Source: Polymyxa betae (Eukaryota; Endomyxa; Phytomyxea; Plasmodiophorida; Plasmodiophoridae). Taken from it: a stretch of DNA of 64,000 nucleotides. Every line of letters begins with the position of its first letter. The first letter of the stretch is position 1. The notes beneath the pieces were generated by a model. The model ran no database searches and was not told where the DNA came from. It worked only from the letters and a program-made list of their open reading frames with translations. This document shows positions 61,807 through 64,000 of this stretch, in pieces. The stretch covers positions 1 through 64,000 of the forward strand of contig RBZT01000415.1 in assembly GCA_003693705.1 (NCBI GenBank), read 5' to 3'. The position numbers and the translations under genes were made by a program.

Positions 61807-63226
61807 TTAAGCGGAATGTGAGGCTCTCTTCAATACAAGCTGAAAATCATCAGATTGTTGCTCAACATGGTAGTTTACAGCACAGCCGATATCTTGCAAG
61901 CATAACCTGAATAGTAATTTGAGATAAACGGTCTCTAATTAGAACATTTACATACGGGCAGTGTCCTTTTTCGATGATCCACGAATCACAGCATCCATGA
62001 TGGAAGCGATGAGCACAAGTTAAATCTCTCACGAGATCATTTGCCCGGTACGCCTCTAAACAGATACTGCAACGAATGTTCTTCATGCATGAACTATCTC
62101 CGAATCGTTTTAAAGGAATTGATGCAAGCACAGTCATGTTCTGCAACCGTTTTCGCTCGGAATCCTCTTCATGTGGCGAAGATGATCCAACTGAAGAATG
62201 CGTCTGGCTCTCAGTCGATGACCTCTGTGGCCGATACACGAACAGAAGTATGACGGTTGGGGCCAACAAACAGAAGATGAAAATCGCCAGAAGCAACGTT
62301 CGTGCGAACAGAGTCCAGTTCCAAGCGATCGGGACATGGACAGGCAACGATCGTGCTTCAATCGTAATGACACAATCTTCATCACATCGCATTAGAACTA
62401 GATGGAAATCTTTGGCGATTCTCAGGCTGTAATGGTCGGCTGGGACGTCTGGTTTGGATGAAAGCACCCGGGCTAGTCCACCGGTTCGTAGATCGTTCTC
62501 GCTGGTCGCCGATAGATAGATCGTTTGGCGACACGACCCATCGGCAACGATATCCACGCCCGGCGGCTGAGTTTGAATGGCGACCTGATTCAGTTGACCG
62601 GCAGGTAAAAACACAGATACAGGACGATCATGGCGTATCATGGGGGCGATAACACCGCTCAGAACGAAAGAAACGGGATCTGAATCAGTATTGGTGTTAT
62701 CAGCCATGACAGTCAATGTCAATGAGCATGGATGATTAGCGGAAGGCGATCGATGCAAACAGAGCGTCGATAACACAGCCGGTTTCAGCAGAATCGACGC
62801 CTGCCCATTTCTGGGGCGTGATTCCATGAATTTTCCAGCGTTCGACACAATCAGGCGAAGATCGCGACCGTCATTGAAGTTTCGGTTATTGCGAGAGATC
62901 TCGAACATGATCGCTTGCTCGTACGTATCGACACGAATGGCGTTCACGTATGATAAAGCCAAGTTGTTAAGCAAGCCATCAATTTGGAAACGGCCATAGG
63001 CGTTGAACGGAAGCGAACTATTCGAGGCTATTTTGGAAGGAAGCGCGTCATGAAACAGTGAGCCTTGACGATGAGGCTGTTGCGAAGAATCAACACGAGT
63101 TTGATAGTATTGAATGGATGTAAAGGCGATGGCCACCAAAGCGACGGCCAAAGACATGAGTTTGAATGGTATCGGTTGTCGGGACGATCCATACCCGATC
63201 GTATCAACCATCGTCGTCACCGCCAT
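61807..63226 (-). CDS. Membrane-anchored RING-H2 E3 ubiquitin ligase
   Basis: About 455-470 residues from the ATG at 63226 (MAVTTMVDTIGYGSSRQ). An N-terminal hydrophobic segment (FKLMSLAVALVAIAFTSI) acts as signal or anchor, followed by a 270-residue lumenal/extracellular region of no recognised fold. A second transmembrane helix is WTLFARTLLLAIFIFCLLA. The RING-H2 finger follows: CSICLEAYRANDLV, then CAHRFHHGC and HCPLC. The last Cys pair is completed only after splicing a 49-nt intron (61907-61955), which changes the otherwise anomalous CPYVNV to CPLC; the true stop is the TAA at 61807-61809 and the tail ends LVLKRASHSA. Topology resembles single-pass RING-H2 proteins of the endomembrane system, which ubiquitinate membrane cargo. 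Confidence 0.85.
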
Positions 63227-63900
63227 TGCTGCGTCGAGAACGGCGGATGATTTTGGGGAATGCTGCCAGTTCCGTCTTGATTTGGGACGGAATCAACCGA
63301 TTGAATGTTGGCCATTCCGTGCTCCATTCCGATCATTGACTCACGCCTAAATAAACTCCTAATACCAATTCCAGCAACTTCATCAAAATTTCAGCAAAAG
63401 GAAGCGCTTTACACAAACGCACTTAAAGGCTGTACTGTGCATACATACATGATAGGTAATTGGATATTCATTTAGGCAGTTAAAATCAAAGGTTTGACAA
63501 ATCAAATCCATTGATGCGAAGACATCCGATCCTAGTATTTCTGATCTTTAAGATGTGATAATCACATGCAGACAAGGCCGTTTGTAAGTTTACTCGACAC
63601 GGTCACCCAATCCAGACAATATCTACAATTCATGATGCAGGTAAACCGATTCAATCTTACCCATAAAAGGTCTATGAAAATCGTTTTGAAAATGAAAAGC
63701 ATTCGGTGTTGAATGAGTGTTGATCCGTAAACATCTTGCGCACTGTGTAACAGAACAAATTGCGTACGTAAGTACCAGTCAGCGCAGTGAGTAAAATGAG
63801 CACGTATACTTAAAACAGAATGAACTCAGAAATGCGTGACGTGGCGCATTATTGGGGGACCAAAGCGGGCGCGTCATGAGTGAACGTAATGTGGGTGCCG
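63227..63900. other. Intergenic region at right end
   Basis: About 670 bp upstream of the RING-H2 gene. Open frames on the plus strand (63065-63350) are shadows of the neighbouring gene. I see no RNA gene or repeat. It should contain the RING-H2 promoter on the minus strand and the upstream part of the promoter at 63901. Confidence 0.45.
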
Positions 63901-63945
63901 TATAAAGGTGCAACCCCCTTAACCATACATACAGGACATTGTCTC
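63901..63945 (+). promoter_or_regulatory. TATA-type core promoter at right edge
   Basis: TATAAAGG starts at 63901, 45 bp before an ATG at 63946, with a C-rich segment (CAACCCCCTT) between them. The spacing fits a TATA box and a transcription start 25-35 bp downstream. Confidence 0.45.
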
Positions 63946-64000
63946 ATGTCTACTGCATCTGCCAGCGCGTCTCTTAGGGTCATTTGCCGATAATTGGATC
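63946..64000 (+). CDS. Possible first exon of a gene cut by the right edge
   Basis: An ATG at 63946 opens MSTASASASLR; the frame meets a TAA 45 nt later, but a splice donor (AGG followed by GTCATT at about 63979) precedes that stop, so a short first exon is possible. The only supporting signals are the TATA box and the Ser/Ala-rich start. It may not be coding. Confidence 0.25.

Overview
This is nuclear DNA of a flagellated, gene-dense eukaryote. Genes carry canonical GT-AG introns that are mostly only 46-90 nt long, all three standard stop codons are used, intergenic spacers are short, and genes sit on both strands with many convergent pairs separated by 28-75 bp. The gene set combines flagellar machinery (IFT dynein-2 heavy chain, an outer-arm axonemal dynein heavy chain, an EFHB-like axonemal protein) with a hybrid histidine kinase, secreted carbohydrate-active proteins and general eukaryotic housekeeping genes. 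That mix fits best with a zoosporic (chytrid-type or early-diverging) fungus; another flagellated protist cannot be excluded from this window alone.

Layout. 0-6 kb: a cut-off gene at the left edge, adenosine deaminase, a soluble fumarate-reductase-type flavoprotein, and a multi-BRCT repair/checkpoint protein. 5.9-19.1 kb: one giant gene on the minus strand, the cytoplasmic dynein-2 (IFT retrograde motor) heavy chain DYNC2H1. 20.2-24.6 kb: an EFHB-like flagellar protein, a secreted L-type lectin, an ankyrin-repeat protein and a TMEM64/TVP38 (VTT) membrane protein. 25-30.4 kb: COG4 (Golgi tethering), an unidentified small gene, MED6 (Mediator head) and a C2H2 zinc-finger gene that contains an apparent one-base frameshift. 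30.5-38.3 kb: lysyl-tRNA synthetase, NDUFV2 (complex I 24 kDa subunit), PIGH (GPI anchor synthesis), GTF2H1 (TFIIH p62/Tfb1) and a secreted glycosidase-like protein. 39.3-44.7 kb: a double-PH-domain protein, a DENN-domain protein and oligoribonuclease REXO2. 44.7-59.2 kb: a second giant minus-strand gene, an outer-arm (DNAH5/8, gamma-type) axonemal dynein heavy chain. 59.7-63.2 kb: a membrane hybrid histidine kinase and a membrane RING-H2 E3 ligase. The right edge holds a TATA-type promoter and possibly the first codons of another gene.

Functionally this is mostly ordinary chromosomal sequence: two dynein heavy chains and an axonemal protein form a loose flagellar theme, and the rest is transcription, trafficking, translation and metabolism. 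I saw no mobile element, CRISPR array, tRNA or rRNA. The items most worth a second look are the frameshifted zinc-finger gene, a GC-AG intron in the flavoprotein, hairpins at 33.2 kb and 38.8 kb, the unassigned secreted glycosidase-like family, the tail-less secreted L-type lectin, and the unidentified gene at 28 kb. Exon boundaries were worked out by eye; where a start or end is uncertain the entry says so.
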